This document shows, piece after piece, positions 36,951 to 51,630 of a stretch of DNA of 64,000 bases; the first letter of the stretch is position 1; each line of letters starts with the position of its first letter. Under the pieces are notes generated by a model. The model was not told the DNA's origin. It did not search any database and saw only the letters and a program-made list of their open reading frames with translations. Position numbers and translations under genes: made by a program. The stretch spans positions 35,037 through 99,036 of the forward strand of contig JAJEKB010000327.1 of the NCBI GenBank assembly GCA_022393335.1, in the 5' to 3' direction. This DNA comes from Macrotrachela quadricornifera. Lineage: Eukaryota; Rotifera; Eurotatoria; Philodinida; Philodinidae.

Positions 36951-39900
36951 ATGATCTTCAAATTCTTATGTATTGTAAATATTCTTATTCTTTCAATTTC
37001 TAGTAAGCAATATATATATATATTTTTTTTTTATTGTTATTTTAAATATATAATAAATATTGTTTCGTTTTTGTTTTTTTAAAAATTAAAAGGTGAACAA
37101 TTACAAGCACCTATAATTCTACGTGAATCAAGTGATAATGATGTACCATTAGGTTCTCGTAAAGTTTTTACATGTAATGCAATTGGTTATCCTCCTCCAA
37201 CTTATATGTGGTTACGTGAATGGAAAAATTTAACATCAAATTTTTCTTCATTAAGTTATTTTGAAATTCCATCAACTAAAAAAGAAGATCAAGGTTCATA
37301 TAGATGTTTAGCAAAAAATGATATTGGAATTGTTGCAAGTAAAGCAGCACGTTTAACTGTTTGGTATTTTGATGGTTTTATAAATAATCAAAATGATCAA
37401 TTTATAAATGTTTATGAAACTGATGCTGTTATTTTACAATTACCAATAATAAATTCTTCACCTGAACCAAGTATACAATGGTTTATGAAAAGTAATTCAT
37501 TATCACGTGATAATATACGTATAATAATGAATGAAAAATATTTTATTACATCAACACATAATCTTATTATATTAAATATATCATATGAAGATGAAAAAAT
37601 TTATTTTGCTATTATTGAAAATATATTTGTTGGTGGAACAAAACAATCAGCAGATTTTCGTTTACAAATTAAACGAAGAAATAATCCAATTGAAAATTTT
37701 ATACCAGAATTTATTGTTAAACCAAAAGATCAATTAGCAACTATAGGTGATGCTATTAAATCATTTGAATGTGTTGTTAATATCGGGTATAATTTATACA
37801 AAAAATTGTTTAAAAAAAAAGAATCTAATAAATATATTTCTTATCTAGTTCAAGTAAATCTATTGAAATAATTTGGCAAAAAGATTCTATATTAATTGAT
37901 CAAACAAATGGACGATTTCATATAGGTCCATATAATCGTACACTTGAAGTTCGTGGAATTATTGCTGATGATCAAGGAATATATTCATGTCATATTCGAA
38001 TAAAAAATACTGAAACATTTATAAATGCAAGTGCAAAATTAATTGTTCGAAGTAATTAATAAATAATTTATTTCATACGAGAGAGAGAAAAAAACTAAAA
38101 ATTTCAATGAATTATTTAGGTGTTCCTATAATAACAACAAATTTTCCACTTATTCAATATGTTGATTTACAAGAAAAAATAATTTTTACTTGTAATGGTA
38201 CAACAAATGTTAATGTAACATGGTATAAAAATGCTGTTCATCTAACGAATGAAACATCAAAGTAAATCTAAATAAAAAAAAAATAATTTTTTATTTTTAT
38301 TTTTTATAAAATTCTAATAGAATTCAATTAAATGATAATCAATTAATAATTAATACAATTGAATGGAATGATCAAGGAATGTATCAATGTTTTTTAACAA
38401 ATGATATTGGAGAAGATACACGTTCAACATGGTTAAAAATAAAAAGTTAAAAGTTTTTTTTTATATTTGAAATTTTTTAAGATAAAATTTTTTTTTTCTT
38501 TCTATTTAGGTGAATCACCAACAGTAATTGTTAGTAAAGATTTAAATGTTTTTAACGGAACTGATATTCAATTAACATGTACTGTTAATGGATCACCATT
38601 ACCGAATATAACTTGGTTTAAATGTAAAAAAAAAAAACGAATTTTATTTTTGCGAAATTTCATTTAATTTTATTTAGTAAATTTAAATAATGATGAACGA
38701 GTTTCACTAAATAATATTGATGAAAGAATTCATATTGATAATCGAACTGGTTTATTATCAATATTAAATACTATACGAAACGATTCAGGTATATATGAAT
38801 GTTTAGCACAAAATATTCTTGGTTCAGCATATGCACGTACAACATTACTTGTTCGTCGTAAGTATAAATAAAAAAGAATATTTTCTATTTTTTTTTATAA
38901 TTAAAATAAACATAATATAATTATTTAGGACGAACAAGAATTATTTCATTACCACAAACAATGAAAATTATTAAAGCACAATCTTTAATACTTGTTTGTC
39001 ATGTATTTACTGAAGATAATATATCGAAAAAAATTTCTTGGTTTTTTAATACCAATCAAACTATACCACATAAAAGATTATATAATGAAACTACAATTTT
39101 TATTGATACACCACAAAATCAAGATACAGTATGTATAAATTTTTATGATTAATATCAGAATATCACATCCTCATACTATATTTGATAACTAATTAATGTC
39201 AATCCTTGTATTATATTACAAGATGCATTGTGAAAAGGGTAATCTCTATCGAACTATATCAATATAAGTTTCGAAAACTTCAGACAATGTGTTTTGAATA
39301 TCATATTCACCGATAACATTATTTCGTTTAGTAGTAGTGACAATCAAAGTCTTGAAATCAATGAGTATTTTTTTTTAGTGTATTACACATTAATTATATC
39401 TGATGTAACAGAATTATGAATAGCGACATGCTGTTATCCAGATCATTTTTTCGACAGATATAATTAGTTGCTATTCATGTCATCAGTACATTATACATTG
39501 AATAAATTATTCAAAATGAATGAAAGCATGAACATTCTGTGTGTTATATTTATACTTTCTGCTCATTTTAAATCGTATATTATGATATAAATAAAATGAT
39601 GACACGAATAATGACTCATAATATCTATCTAAAAATTAATCTGAATAACAATGTATCGCTTTTTACAATCCTATGACACTTCTGACACCCTATATTTTGA
39701 ATATGATTTTAACAAGTAATATTAGAATGAGATTTGTTTGTTCAAACTTGTCTATTAATTACAGCTTTCAATATAATCCTATAATTGAAAGTAGACCAAG
39801 ACCATTTGTTCTATCTTATGTATTATAATCAATTTTTTCATAGGGTAATTATACTTGTGTAGTTGAATCTGAAGCAGGTAATGATAGTCGTACAATAGAA

Positions 39901-42900
39901 GTAACAATCATTGGTAAGTTAGACATTATTATTGTATATTAATTATGAAACAAATCTTCTTCTTTTTTTCTGTTATAGAATTACCATGGCCACCAACATT
40001 TGTTCGAGCATCATTAGTAAATGATTCAATAAATAAATCAATTGTTGTTAATTTAACATGGATTCCAAATTTTGATGGAAATATACCAATTGAACGATAT
40101 ACAATTCAAATGAAAGATAGTACATTATCAGATATAAATAGTTTATCTTCAACATATGATGATATTGGTTGGCAAACTAAAGAAGATATTATTATAGAAA
40201 AAAATTCAACAAAAACTTGGAGTTTATTACGTAATCTTCGACCATTTACAACTTATCGTTTTCGTTTATCCGCTTGGAATCAATTAGGAGAAGGTAAATA
40301 AACTAAATTTCAAAATAAAAACAACCATTTCTTTTTTTATTTAAAACTTTTTAGGACAAATAAGTACTTCTAGTAATAATATTACTTTACCGGAAGAAAG
40401 TAAGATTATTTATTAATATAATTTAATTATTTAAATATACATATATTAATTTAGTTCCAAGTGGTACTGTAAAATCTTTAACAGTTATTCCTCGTGATTC
40501 AACATCGGTATTGATTGAATATACAAAACCAATTGAATCAAGTATTAATGGACAATTAATTGGTTATGATATTAATTATGCATTAAATTATCCAAATTTA
40601 AATTGGAAAACAATTCGTGTAAATTCATCAATACAATCATATATTTTAAAAGGTTTTTATCAAATAGACAAAAAAAAAGAAAATAATGATAATTTTTATT
40701 TTTTATAAATTCTAGATTTAATGACATGGGAATCATATTTAATATCAGTATCTGTTGTTAATAATGTTGGTATTGGTCCAGCAAGTGAAATAATTAAAGT
40801 TCGTACACTTGAAGGTATACCAAGTCATGCACCAACAATTATTCAATATGAATCAATAAATTCAACAGCAATTATGATTAAATGGCAAGGACCATCATCA
40901 TCATATATTAATGGAATACTTAATTCATTTAAAGTTTGAAAAAGATAAATAAAATATAAAATAAATAAGATTTTTTTTTTTTAAATTTTAGATTGAATTA
41001 ATTGATTTCAATCGAAATATAACATTATATCAAGAACAACAAGCTAAACCTATTGAAATGTATCAATTTATAATTGGATCTTTAAAAAAATATACAAATT
41101 ATTCTGTAAGAATCAATTGTGCAACTAAAATTGGTAGTGGACCATGGTCATCGCCAATAGTTTATATTCAAACACTTGAAGATGGTAGGTTTTCTTTTTC
41201 TTTTATAAAAAATTAGAAATATATTTCATTCGATTTAATACATTTGCACCTTTGGTTGACATTTTGATTAATGATTGTATTCATACATAATCAAAATAAA
41301 TTTTCCTTATCGAAACGAACGATAGTTGCTTTACTCATTCGACTGACTATATAAAACCTATTGTAGAATTTTCATTTTACTGATTATTTATTGTTTGGAT
41401 TGTAATCATATAAAAACGGTATCAATCTATTCTTAATTGCATTCTTTTTTTTCTTAATTTAAGTTCCTGATCAAGTAGAGAATTTAACATTTTCTAATGT
41501 ATATGATACATCATTGGATATAAGTTGGCAAAAACCCCTTGAAATTAATGGTCATTTAATTGGTTATGAACTTGAATGGTATAAAATGAATAATACAAAA
41601 TCAAATTTAACTGATCGTTCAATAATTGAAATAAAACCTGAATTAACAACATATAAAATAAATAATTTATCAGCAACAACATGGTATACAATAAGTGTTC
41701 GTGCAAAAACACGAAAAGGTTTTGGTTTAAAACGTTCAGCATCAATTGAATCAGGTTATCCACCTGAAATGCCATCACCACCAACAAATCTTGAAGTTAT
41801 TTCTATTGATAAACGTTCAGTAATAATTAAATTTTCACCAGGTTATACAGGTAAAACTAATATATTACGATATATTATTCAAATTCAAATACGAAGTAAT
41901 AATTCTCAATGGGAAAATATTGAAGTAACTATTTTATTTTTTATTCTATAAAAATAAATTTCTATATTTTTTAGTCTTTTAATATTGAACAATCAACATT
42001 AATTCTACGTGATTTACATCCTTATCAATTATATCGAGTACGAATGTCAGCTGTTAATATCAAAGGTATTAGTAATACGAGTATTCCAACTGAATTCTTT
42101 CGAACAAAGGCAGATGTACCATCAAATGTACCACAAATATTATTAGCACAAGCTATAAATTCAACTTCTATTCGACTTCAATGGATGGTAAATAGAATTT
42201 TTCTTTTTTTTTTTCTATTATATTTAATAAATAAAATTAAAATAATTTAAAGCCAATTTCAACAAATGAATGGAATTCTATAACTTCAAATGGAAAAGAC
42301 ATTGGTTATATAATTTCAATCAATAATTCAATAGGAAATGATATTAAAATTGAAGATCCATTAGCACAAGAATATATATTTAATAATTTATCACCACCAA
42401 ATACACCATTTCTTATTCGATTACATACTTTTAATAGTATTGGTATAAGTAAAAATTCAATAGAAACTATTGAAAAAACATTTGAAAGTGGTTAGTTAAA
42501 ATAAAATTGTTTTCTTCAAAGAAAAATGAATAAATAAATAAATTTTAGTTCCTCTTTATCCTCCATCAAATATTAAAATTGATTCAATAAATGGAACATC
42601 TGCTAAAATTCATTGGAATTCATTAAAACCTATTGATCAAGGTGGTTTTATTACTAATTATAAAGTATAATTAATTAGTTTTCTTTTAAAATATTTTTAT
42701 AAAATTATTTTTTCTATAGATTAAATATTTTCCACTTTCATCACCTCAATTAATTCATATTATTGATTATTCTGATAATCGTTCAATAATTAATTATATT
42801 TTAAATAATCTTGATAGTTATACAAATTATTCATGTTCAATAAGTGCATGTACATCAAGTGGATGTAGTGCATTTAGTTCATCAATTGTATTTATTACAG

Positions 42901-45900
42901 ATGAAAGTAGTATGTATTAAAGATTTTTTTGTCAAAATCACATATGTTTTTCGAAGAAAAATAGTTAGGGTATATTTAAAACTCTAGCAAACGAGATCGA
43001 AGATCATCAGATATAAATTCTTCTGGAGTAATCAAGACTAGAATCCTATCCCGTCGGAATAGTAAAAGATAGTCAGCAGATTCAATAACAAGGCTTATAA
43101 TATTTTCTTCGAAATTTATATGACTGAAATATGATGCTAAATAACATATCATGTACTAACTTACCATAGCCATCATATGACCAGCACACGACACATGAAC
43201 TGATCGAGTTTTATTTTGTCAAGAATAATGCATATCACTGCTTCTATGATTATCAAGATACATAATACTGAGTTAAACTAAAAGATCAAAAATGATGAGT
43301 ATAATGATACTAAAAAAAAGATGTTAGTTCGACATTTGAGTCTCGAAAAAAGCTATAGTTACAAGCTTTCAAATATCCTTCTTTTTAGTTCCTTCAAAAC
43401 CAACAGAAGTTTTCTTTCCTGATGTTGATCATTGGTCTGCAAGAATGACATGGCAACAGCCAACAAAATTAAATGGAATTCTACTTGGTTATAAACTTGT
43501 ATATTGGCGTTCAGATGATGAACAAACACGTATTGAAATTGATAATTTAACAAATACAACATATTCTTATCTAGCTGAAAGTATGTTTATATGATAGGAA
43601 AAATTCAAAAAATTAATTTTGAAAGTTTATGATCAATTGTTTTACCTTATGAAATCTTCTTCTCTTTCTATTTATTCAATAATCTATTCAGACAAATAAA
43701 AAAAATTCTCATTTAGATTTAGAAAAAACAACACCATATACTTTTATTCTCTGTGCTAAAACTCGAATAGGTTGTGGTGAAACAAGTATTAATCGTTTAT
43801 TAACAATGGAAAAACGAGGTAAAAAAAAACTAAAATTTCTTATTTACATTAAAATTTTTCTTTCATTTAGATCGACCAGCTGCTCCATATCCACCAACCA
43901 TAATTGAATCTTCTATTAATTCAACAAGTTTAATATTAACTTGGCGTAAAGATTCAGATTTTAATTATGCACCTATTCGATATACAATTATTGAATATGA
44001 AGGAGATACATCATCATCATGGAAAACATATGATTCAATTAATAAACCTGATGGACAAATAACAACATTACTTATACAAAAGTAATATTTTATTTTAATT
44101 AGATTTCTAAAATAACCGTCTTTTCTTTTTAGTTTAAAATCTAATACAAAATATCGTTTTCGATTAGCATCACAAAATGATATGGGCATAAGTGATTATA
44201 GCCGTTCAACAAATTATATACGAACAAAAGAAAGTGGTAAAAAAGAAACCTAAATGAATATATTTAATAAATAAAACATATTTTTCATTTAGTACCATTA
44301 ATTCAACCTAAAATTGATTATTTATCAACAGATCAACCATGTCAAATTGATATATATCTTAAAGTAAAATATTTAATTTAATTCTTCTATAAATATATAT
44401 TTTTTTCTTTTTTTAATTAAAGGACTTTGATTCAATTGAAAATAATACTCGTTTAAAAGTTTTAATTAAATCAATTTCATCTGAACAATCATTTGAAAAA
44501 AGTTATCATTTTATAGATGATAATCATTCTATACATATAAATAATCTATGTACATATCCATATATGAATGATACTTATGTTTTATATCTTTGTTGGAGTA
44601 ATTCAATTGGTGATGGACCACTTTCATTTGCACATTATTTTCATATAAAATCACCTGCACCAATTAATATTTCAATTATATCATTAAATACTACGGTTTT
44701 AAGTTCAAGAGAAATATTAGTTCAATGGGATATTAATCGATTATTAACATCAATTGGTTATCAAATTCGATGGATAGAAGGAAATGAAACAACTAAAGAG
44801 AAGAGTGTCATTGCATCGTATAATGAATCAAATGTACTATTGGATAATTTAATTCCTTTTACAACTTATAAAATTATGATTAATGTATTCGATATTCATG
44901 GTGATGGACCCATACGTCATGCGGATTTAGTACGAACAGATGAAGATGGTATGTTATTTTTGAGATTTTTTAAATTTATATTCGATTATTTGATATAAAA
45001 TGAAGTAAGATATGGCATACCTTTATTATTGATTTCGAGTTATATTCAGATGCGATGGTTTTAATCTTAAGTAACTTTCCACCATCTACTTTAAGTTTGT
45101 TAGATTGCTTCGCTCTTTATAATCACTCCTATAGAGATCCGTATAAAAAGAAAAGATTTGATAGCTAACATAGAAGAAGAGACAACTATGTTATTAATCA
45201 AGAGATCTTGCCACTAGTTAATTCATCAAAAGAGTGTCTCATCAGCAGTAGCACAATAATAATAACCTATGTAAATGGTGTAAATATTGATCAAACCGGT
45301 TTATATATTCACCGTAAACGATGAACTACGATTATTCATATTTCTCGTTAAAGTATTCATATACTGATCTTATTCTCATTATATGATCATGTTTTGCAAC
45401 TATTTTTCATTGTGAAACTCTATTCGATATTGCACTGCATCGTATACGAGTATTTGTAGATTGTATGCTTGAATTCTAGCTTTGAATATGAGGATAAACA
45501 GAGTATTAGAAATATATATGAGTAGAAGAAAGCCCAAAGACAAAATAACTTTTATAATCTATGGTACTTATCCTTCCATCTATTGTTTGCTTCTATTAGA
45601 TGAAATATAACAGAATTGTACGTTATTCGTCATCAGACAATACCTTATTATAGGCGTTAGATATTTTTATTATATGAAATAATAAAAGAGTAAACACAGG
45701 TCGAATACTAAACTTAAGAATACATATGGACAACCAAAAGAAAATTTTTCATCATTAACCCTTTTTTCTTGTAAAAGACGTAATTATAAGTTTCAATTTT
45801 GACTTTTATGTTATAAAAGTTACTTCAGTAAATGTATGAATAAAATTCGTTATCCTTTTGATTTGATACAGAATGAAGATAATTCGAATTGATTTTGAAT

Positions 45901-47669
45901 TTGAATTTTCTTATGTCTATTATTTGAGAGAATTAATCGAATTTTTATTTCATGAATACTCTAACCTATATTGTCACAAAATGAAAAAGCCATTTTAATA
46001 ATTAATTAATTAGTACTATAGTGAGACGAGATTATTGTAGCAAAACAAATGGAATTTTTTGAAATACTGAAAAAAAAATTGTCTACAGAATTTATGTATT
46101 TATACCAAAAAAGGATTACATTATGATGTACTGAAAGTGACAGATCTACGATTTGCAGTATTATTCATACCATTAGAACAGATACTAAGTAAACCAAAAC
46201 CAAAGCACATACATGTTCTTTTTGTTCCATAAGGTTATGATGAGTACCAATTAATTAACTACTTTATAGTCACATAATGTTTCTAGTCTGACGGCTACCG
46301 TTGATAAGACCCGATTATTTGCTATGAGCTATAGAACAAGTGACTTTCATATAAACTAATCATTAAAATTCTTAAGAACAAATTTAATTGCATACCATTA
46401 TTTATTTTTCTAGCACCTGGACCTATTGAACAGTTAACATTTTCTTATGTAACATTTACATCATTACAACTTGATTGGCAATCACCAAAATCTATAAATG
46501 GTATTCTTCGTTCATATGAATTAACATATGATAATCGTTTATCATTTTCTTCACCAATAAATACTTCAACAACTCGTGTAAAAACAATAAAACAACTTTT
46601 ATCACCACATAATACATCATTACGTATTGATGAATTAGATTCATATCAATTATATGAATTTTCACTTTGTGCTTGTACAATTCGATGTGGTTTATGTATT
46701 TTAAAATCAATTCAAACTGGTCCACAAAAAAATTCTCCATCACCACCATATGATTTATCTATAAATAAACATAATGAATTAATATGGAAATCATCTATTA
46801 AATCTGAATATTATCTTATTGAATATTCAAATGATTATGGTAAAAATTGGAAATATCTTGATCGAATAACAAAAACTTCTTATTATTTAAATTCAAATTT
46901 ATTTCAATTAAATAATTCAATAGAATTTTTTTTTCGTATTTATTCTATTAATTCTATTGGTATTAGTGAATCAAGTGAAATATTTAAATATAATTTAACA
47001 TCATCATCATCATCATTATTATCATCAACATTTATATTTCCATTTAAATATTTTTCAAATATTCAAACATTTATACGAACAAATCATTTATTTTTTTATA
47101 TTATTCTTACTTTAATTATATTACTTATAATTATGTTTATATGTATAATAATAACATGTTGTTGTTGTTATCATCGTCGAAAAAAATTAAGTAAAACAAA
47201 ATTTTTACAATCAACAAATACATTATCATCAAATTTAAATAATGCAGAATCTAAACAAAGTTTATATACAACATCAACATTATTAACACCAATAACAAAA
47301 GAATTAACAATACAACGTAATCGTGATAGTTTAGTATTAAGTGATTTATTATATAATAATTTTTCAAGTCGTTCACCACCACGTCCAATACCAACACCTA
47401 TTGTTTATGATGATTTAACAAGTACAAAAAGTTTATTAAATAATCATATAACTGAAGATAATCAATCAACAACTGATTATTCATGGTATCATTCATTACC
47501 ACAACAATTATATACATATATGACAAATAATCATTTAACAAATCGAATAAATGAAGAAAATGAAAATGATGAAACAGATTTAGCAGTTGCATTTAATGGG
47601 GCTATATTAATGAATAATGTACCACGATCACGAGCAGCTGTTAATGGATGTACATCATTTGCACTTTAA
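36951..47669 (+). CDS. sdk: Sidekick homophilic cell-adhesion protein
   Basis: Single-pass adhesion protein used in synaptic and epithelial junction recognition. Twenty-six exons, first 36951-37002 and last 46414-47669, total 6,429 nt and 2,142 residues with every phase consistent. A signal peptide (MIFKFLCIVNILILSIS) is followed by six Ig domains and then exactly thirteen FN3 domains, the diagnostic Sidekick layout and length. The single TM helix is YIILTLIILLIIMFICIII, followed by a CCCCYHRRKK stop-transfer and a tail of about 170 residues. The second Ig lacks the usual Cys pair. Many domain borders coincide with phase-1 introns, typical of module shuffling. The tail ends GCTSFAL, comparable to the SFV-type PDZ ligand of known Sidekicks but altered. 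Longest introns are 39129-39843 and 44949-46413; neither holds a recognised gene. Confidence 0.93.
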
Positions 47670-48698
47670 TATAGATATGCAATTATATATATTTTCTTAC
47701 TTTTTTTTGTTATATATTTAATATCAGTATTTGTCTGATCTGTTTTCTTTTTTTTTTTGTATAAATCAATAGAAATGAATGAAAATGAAATATATAGGAT
47801 TTGATATGATGTAACAAACCAAAATTTATTTCAAAATAACGAAACCATATATCAGTCAAATAATAAAACTTGTTGAAGCTGAAAATACATTTGAAAATCT
47901 TCAATAGAAGCAAACCAGTTTCGACAAAATTATTGTTAAATTATACTGAAATTAACAGATGCATAATTCAATGTATCTTTATCAAAATAATTTTTCATTG
48001 AGCAAAGTTATTCTTGTGCGTTCATTATGGAAGAATAATATGATAACAGTCCTAAAAAGTTTTATATTTAGAATAGACGATAGTTGTTAAATATTAAATT
48101 ATCTTTCTAATTTTAGTTCACTAAAAAGATAATTAGTAATAAAACTATTTTATAAAACTTTACATTATGGGACAAAATTAGCATTTTGATTTTGTTGTCT
48201 AAATGAATACTCACGTAAAATAATGAAGTTCGATTAATAAATTATATAATACATTTTTAAAGAATGTCATTTTAATTTCTACAAAAAGCGTCTTAGAAGT
48301 AATTGATAAAACAGTTAAAGATGGTGAAATATTTAGAGAACATCATATTTTTGATAGTAACTTCACATATTATCAATATATGGTTTATTGAATGATATAC
48401 GTCCTCAATCAACGCAAAATTATTTGTTATACAATGAAGAATATCTTTAGAATTACTGACATTATTATATCAATATATACATTCTATTTTTGAGGAGGGA
48501 GAGATAAACTGCACTACCATGTGATATATTTTTCTATTTTCTACAATAATATTTTTCAATGAATACGTTCTCTTTCTATGACGTATTATAATTTTCTGCA
48601 TCATCATGCATATGTAGAAATCATTATGGTTTTAAGTACAAATAAAAAGCCTAAATATTCGATGATAATTTATTCTTTTCAATCGATTTATCTTTAAT
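47670..48698. other. Intergenic region, Sidekick to MDR enzyme
   Basis: AT-rich, includes the Sidekick 3' UTR and the next promoter. No gene or structured repeat recognised. Confidence 0.4.
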
Positions 48699-49814
48699 AT
48701 GACAAGTAATCAAAACAATATTCCAACTGTTCAATCAGCTTTACAATGGGTTAGAGTCAATGATACAGATCCATTTGAATGGACAACATCAGCTTCTGTT
48801 ATACAACCATCAGAATTAGGTGATAATCAAGTTTTAATTCAAAATTATGCTGTATCTCTCAATCCAGTTGATTTTAAAATGGCAACTTTGAATTTTTCGA
48901 AAACAATATTACCAGCTGTTACTGGTTATGATGTTAGTGGTCGAATTGTAGCTATTGGTAAAAGTGTCAAAGATTTCAATGTTGGTGATGATGTTTTTGG
49001 TTTTCTTAATATGAATTCTAGTGGTGGTGGTGGTGCACTTCAACAATATTCTGTTGCTGAAGTTGATGGTATTATTAAAAAACCTACTAATGTTAGTCAT
49101 ACAGATGCAGCAACACTTGGTATAGCATTCTTATCAGCTATGGTAAGTTAATATTTATTTTAAATCCTTAGAAAAAAATTTTATTTTGCTATGTAAAAGG
49201 ATGGATTACGTCAAGTTAATATTGATTCATCTACATCGATTTTTGTTCCTGGTGGTTCTGGTGGTGTTGGCCATTTTATAATTCAAGTTGCGAAAATTCG
49301 TGGTGCTAAACAGATAATAACATCAGCATCAAAAAATGATGGAATACAAATTCTTAAAGAACAATATCAAATTAAAGATGTTATTAATCATGCTAAAGAA
49401 GATGTTATTCAACGCGTATTTGAACTTACTGAAAATCAAGGTGTTGATATTGCTTATGATTCTACATATCTTCAATCTAGTTATGCTAAATCAATTGAAA
49501 CAGTTAAATCAGGTGGTTCATGGATTGTACTTAGTCGTTTTGTACAAGAAGAAAGTGAAGAAGCAAAACATGTTGCTAAACGAAAAGCAAAATTAATTCA
49601 TGCTGATCTTTTACGTTATTGGATTGGATCTGAACGTTCACAAGTAAAAATATTTGTACAAGAATCACTTAAACAAGGTATTAAATGGCTTGAAGAAGGA
49701 AAATTAAAACCATATATTAATCATATAATTAAACTTGAAGATGCTGAAGATGCACTTCAACAAATTCGACATGGTCAATCTGGATTTGGCAAAATTGTTG
49801 TAAAAATTCTTTAA
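48699..49814 (+). CDS. Quinone-oxidoreductase-like MDR-family dehydrogenase
   Basis: NAD(P)H-dependent medium-chain dehydrogenase/reductase of the zinc-free quinone oxidoreductase (zeta-crystallin-like) branch. Exons 48699-49142 and 49200-49814, joined in phase 0 by a 57-nt intron, encode 352 residues, the normal length. The N-terminal GroES-like part contains VLIQNYAVSLNPVDFKM and PAVTGYDVSGRIVAIG. The nucleotide-binding Rossmann loop is VPGGSGGVGHFIIQVAK at about residues 160-176. The cysteine ligands of zinc alcohol dehydrogenases are absent. A Gly-rich loop (NSSGGGGALQQY) precedes the second half. The substrate cannot be inferred. Confidence 0.9.
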
Positions 49815-51630
49815 TTAAATTTTAAGTATTTAATAAAATATTTATAAAGGTTGTCATTTAAACGATCAATGAAAAATACAAAATTTCTCAATAGAGAAAA
49901 AGTTTAAGTGAATCAATAGATTCATGATGAATAAGAAAGAATTTTAGAAAAATAAAAATCAATATAGAATTATTGTATCGATAAAACAGACATATCTTTT
50001 GCTGATCTTAATCTACTATTAATTCCCAATTTTTCTATTAAACATTTAATACAGGGTGGTGCAAGAGTCAGTATACAGAAAAAAAATTGAATATCTCGAT
50101 CACGGCTCGAGTCGTAATAAAGATATTCAATTTTTTTGGTATAGTGACTTTTGCGCCATCCTGTATAATCGACTGTTAATAAATTTTATTTATAGATTTC
50201 TAAATTTATTGACAAATTGAATCATTTTAATAATTGATCATTGATTGATTTTACTGATCACAAATCATAATATTATTTTGTAAAGAAATAATAATGATTC
50301 TTTTTTTTGTTTTTTTGTTATTTATTTATATTATATAGCTATTAAATCAAAAGAAAAAGAGATGAGAATCTTGATCAGCATGTTAATGATATAAAAATGA
50401 AGACTAGTCATCTTCAATGATTAATCTATTTAGCATATTAAAGAACAACTTCTTTTTCAGCTATCGTTATTAATCACTTCACTAAAGATACTTCAAATAA
50501 TAATGTAAGTAATAAATTATCGAATAGATTTTATTTTATGATAAATGATAGTTAAAATATAATTTTTTTGTTTAATGTTATTTCATTAATCTTTTTTGTG
50601 ACAAATAAAATATGAGTTATAATTCCAAAAATCAAATAAGAAAAATATATTCTATATCGTTATTTAGCTTTACATTTGTATTAGAAGATTATTTCTTCTT
50701 CAAATTATATTTTGAGTGCGAAAATAGTCGTTTTATCTTCAGTTTTTTTTTATATTCTGTTATTAAATTATCATTCTTTCTGTCATTTATGTTGACATAC
50801 ACATATCATCACTATCGTTATAAAAATAGAAAACAGTTGAAAAAAATAACGGGCATATTCGGCATAGTTTTATTTCTTGATTATTCAGTGATGATTACTA
50901 CAACTGATTATATAATTGTTGCACTCATTTGAGCTCATATGACGAATTGTTTTTTTTTTTGCAATATTATTTCATGTGATAACGACATATACCACATGCC
51001 TTTAAATGTTTTATAATATTATATATTTCGTCTGTATTGTAATATAGATAAATTTGAATTTATTTTGAAACGAAATTCTTTTGATTTTCTATAATAATTT
51101 TATACAATCTTATATAGCATTGAGATTTTATTAATATTAGAACATCATTGTTCAAAATGAAATAGTCTTGGTAATGGAAAACTAATATATCTGTAATGAA
51201 GTTTATCATAGTGTATTTAGGATATTGATGATTTTTACTTATTACTTCGAAATTCTATTAATTTATTTACATAATTAAAAAAATCCAATATTGTGTTTGT
51301 ACGATGAACTTGTTTGATATGAAATAACTTTCTACTTTTATAGAAGATTTATTCCATTGTCATAATAGATAATTACAATATTTCATACATCCTCATTTTG
51401 AATAGTTTCAAAAGTTATTCTAAGAAATTCAAGTCTTTATGATTCATTCGTATTGAGATATACGCAAAAAAACATAATAATGTTAAAAACATTCTAAGAC
51501 ATAAGGTGTTTATGTCAACATATAATGCTATTTGACATGATATACATATCTGTATATTCTTTTATAACATACACATAAAAAATATAAACAAATAAGAAAT
51601 AAAACATAATATTATTATCCATAGACTGAG
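49815..51630. other. Intergenic region, MDR enzyme to ankyrin gene
   Basis: AT-rich. It contains the palindromic MITE at 50050-50165. The 106-codon frame at 50612-50932 is Phe/Tyr/Ile-rich with no recognisable domain and is treated as chance. Confidence 0.4.
50050..50165. mobile_element. Palindromic Tc1/mariner-like MITE
   Basis: The 116 bp between TA dinucleotides form almost one continuous hairpin centred on CTCGAG (50106-50111). The ends are TACAGGGTGGTGCAAGAGTC and its imperfect inverse, as in many mariner termini that insert at TA. Differences between the arms are scattered substitutions plus a few small indels. Confidence 0.82.

Noticed and set aside
46492..46749. Minus-strand frame within the last Sidekick exon
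   Set aside because: Antisense shadow of FN3 coding sequence.
50612..50932. 106-codon frame, Phe/Tyr-rich
   Set aside because: AT-rich intergenic DNA, no domain, poor initiation support; hydrophobic runs come from T-rich sequence.
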